From positions 248,001 through 312,000 of the forward strand of contig CAIOSJ010000025.1 in NCBI GenBank assembly GCA_903860915.1: DNA of 64,000 nucleotides. The letters are read 5' to 3'. Every line of letters starts with the position of its first letter. Position 1 is the stretch's first letter. The translations under genes and the position numbers were made by a program. Below the pieces are notes generated by a model, which did no database searches, was not told where the DNA came from, and saw only the letters and a list, made by a program, of their open reading frames with translations. Source of the stretch: an uncultured Actinomycetes bacterium. Lineage in GTDB: Bacteria > Actinomycetota > Acidimicrobiia > Acidimicrobiales > RAAP-2. Positions 62,960 to 64,000 of this stretch are shown one piece after another.

Positions 62960-64000
62960 GTGGACCTGCGCACTCTGTCCACGAAATCGAAGTTCGTCGT
63001 TGCTGCGGCGTTGACGATCACGGGGCTTCTCGCGTGGCGATGGGCCTCGGGTTTCACCTCCGGCGATTTATTCTTTGACGACGCCTGGGCGGCCCTGCCC
63101 GCGAGGGTGCCGCTGGGTACCGCACTGCAAATGTCGGTCACGACCCCCGGGTGGACGCTGCTCTTGCACTTTTGGTTAGCGCTACACGCGGGAGCTTCGT
63201 GGTGGGCCCAACTGCCATCATTCGTCGCGGCGCTCGCGAGCGTCGCCCTCTTTGGATTGTGGATGCGACGACTGAACTTTGAGCCGATGGTGGCATTTTT
63301 AGCCACGGTCTGCTTTGCCTGTAATCCCATGCTCATGGTTTTTGCGACGCGCGTGAAGCCCTACAGTGCCGAGTGCGCCATCTCCCTTGGGCTCTACCTA
63401 CTCTCCGAGCGGGCGCGGCGCCAGCCGACGCGTCGATGTCTCCTGACTCTGGCTGTCGTGTCGGTACTCGCAGTGGTCTTTTCCTTCGCGTTGGTGAGCG
63501 TGGTGGCGGGAGTCTGGGTGGCCGCGCTACTGCGCTGTTGGCGTGACGCGGAACTACGCCGAGAAGTACTGGTCGCGTTGGGCCTGAGTGCCGTCGCAAC
63601 GGGGACTGCGGTCCTACCCTTCTACCTCAATCGCCCCCCCACCTTGGCGGACAATTGGATTACTCGTGGTTACATGGCCAACTACACCAGCACGCACGCC
63701 CTGCTCCACTCCCTCCTGAAGATGTGCGCCGGCTTCGGGCACCAATTCTTCGGCCTGGGGGTGGGGAACAACTTTGAAAATAATCACTTCCAAGCTTCGA
63801 CTTACTACGTGGCCATTGCCACTTCGCTCCTGCTCATTCTCGCCGTCGTGTCCGTAGCAAAGTGGTCGCCCGACGATCGGCGGGGCGCCGTAGTGGCGCC
63901 CACGGTCGCGCTCATCGTCGTGGTCCTGGGGGCCATGGTCGACGTCTTTCCTCTGGGTGATGGTCGCACTGATTTAGTTCTCTACCCCGCGGTAGTAGTT
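62960..64000 (+). CDS. polytopic GT-C-like membrane protein (3' end outside window)
   Basis: At least 347 residues, running off the end and so missing from the ORF track. Start GTG 62960, or TTG 62951. Several helices ('FVVAAALTITGLLAWRW', 'LPSFVAALASVALFGLWM', 'LTLAVVSVLAVVFSFALVSVVAGVWVAALL'). After the first helix comes an outside 'DLFFDDAWAALPARVPLG' with adjacent acidic residues, and a later 'ATRVKPYSAECAISLGLYLL'. This is the pattern of the ArnT/GT39-like (GT-C) transferases, which use polyprenyl-phosphate sugars. Confidence 0.7.
   Translation, partial: MDLRTLSTKSKFVVAAALTITGLLAWRWASGFTSGDLFFDDAWAALPARVPLGTALQMSVTTPGWTLLLHFWLALHAGASWWAQLPSFVAALASVALFGLWMRRLNFEPMVAFLATVCFACNPMLMVFATRVKPYSAECAISLGLYLLSERARRQPTRRCLLTLAVVSVLAVVFSFALVSVVAGVWVAALLRCWRDAELRREVLVALGLSAVATGTAVLPFYLNRPPTLADNWITRGYMANYTSTHALLHSLLKMCAGFGHQFFGLGVGNNFENNHFQASTYYVAIATSLLLILAVVSVAKWSPDDRRGAVVAPTVALIVVVLGAMVDVFPLGDGRTDLVLYPAVVV

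Overview
The window is a continuous, gene-dense stretch of a moderately GC-rich actinobacterial chromosome. No phage, IS element, integrase or CRISPR array was seen. The order thrC-rho-rpmE-prfA-prmC-tsaC-(rpiB-glyA)-wecA-like-atpI-atpBEFHAGDC, the long duplicated delta subunit, the Arg-rich insert in Rho, MurA with Asp in place of the catalytic Cys, and tandem mycothiol-type PIG-L deacetylases all point to Actinomycetota. A deep lineage such as Acidimicrobiia is my inference from style, not something the sequence proves.

Layout. 1-9.7 kb holds housekeeping genes (thrC 3' end, rho, rpmE, prfA, prmC, tsaC, rpiB, glyA, a WecA/TagO-type transferase), interrupted by an opposite-strand thiolase-like gene that lacks the thiolase cysteines. 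9.65-17.2 kb is the complete F1Fo ATP synthase operon with two small Atp assembly-type membrane proteins. 17.2-21.5 kb carries a CBS protein, class II FBPase (glpX), murA, meaB and a small membrane protein. 21.5-24.4 kb is assimilatory sulfate activation and reduction (cysDN divergent from cysH). 24.4-25.3 kb has a SepX/GlpR-like membrane protein and tRNA-Ala. 25.6-32.8 kb is accessory: a TIM-barrel protein, an acyl-CoA dehydrogenase/crotonase pair, an MDR oxidoreductase, an SRPBCC protein, a membrane-anchored repeat protein and a family 2 glycosyltransferase. A 390-bp gap with two DnaA-box matches and a strong terminator follows.

33.1-35.3 kb is a minus-strand thioesterase-fabH-nucleotidyltransferase unit. 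Then come threonine aldolase, a soluble PRC/MgtE_N/CBS protein next to an NRAMP-related transporter with Mg-type selectivity residues, two PIG-L deacetylases, an AAA+ ATPase, ahcY and ychF. 45.1-49.4 kb is an NMT1-type ABC importer transcribed with a ribokinase-family kinase and a nucleoside hydrolase, which looks like an uptake-and-salvage operon. 49.5-53.9 kb carries secreted proteins, tRNA-Arg and an SCO6745-family protein. 53.9-61.5 kb is a nutrient block: PII (glnK), an ammonium transporter with Glu at the first twin-His position, a PiT phosphate permease and pstSCAB. An amidase and the start of a polytopic GT-C-like protein close the window.

The most interesting signals are altered key residues in otherwise standard proteins (Amt His-to-Glu, CysH fourth cluster Cys-to-Val, thiolase without Cys, crotonase without the second Glu, MurA Cys-to-Asp), the NRAMP plus MgtE-sensor pair, two ABC solute-binding proteins with no lipobox, and several near-perfect hairpins. 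I found no clear wholly new multi-gene system. The strongest candidate for an under-described functional unit is the NRAMP/soluble MgtE-sensor pair.
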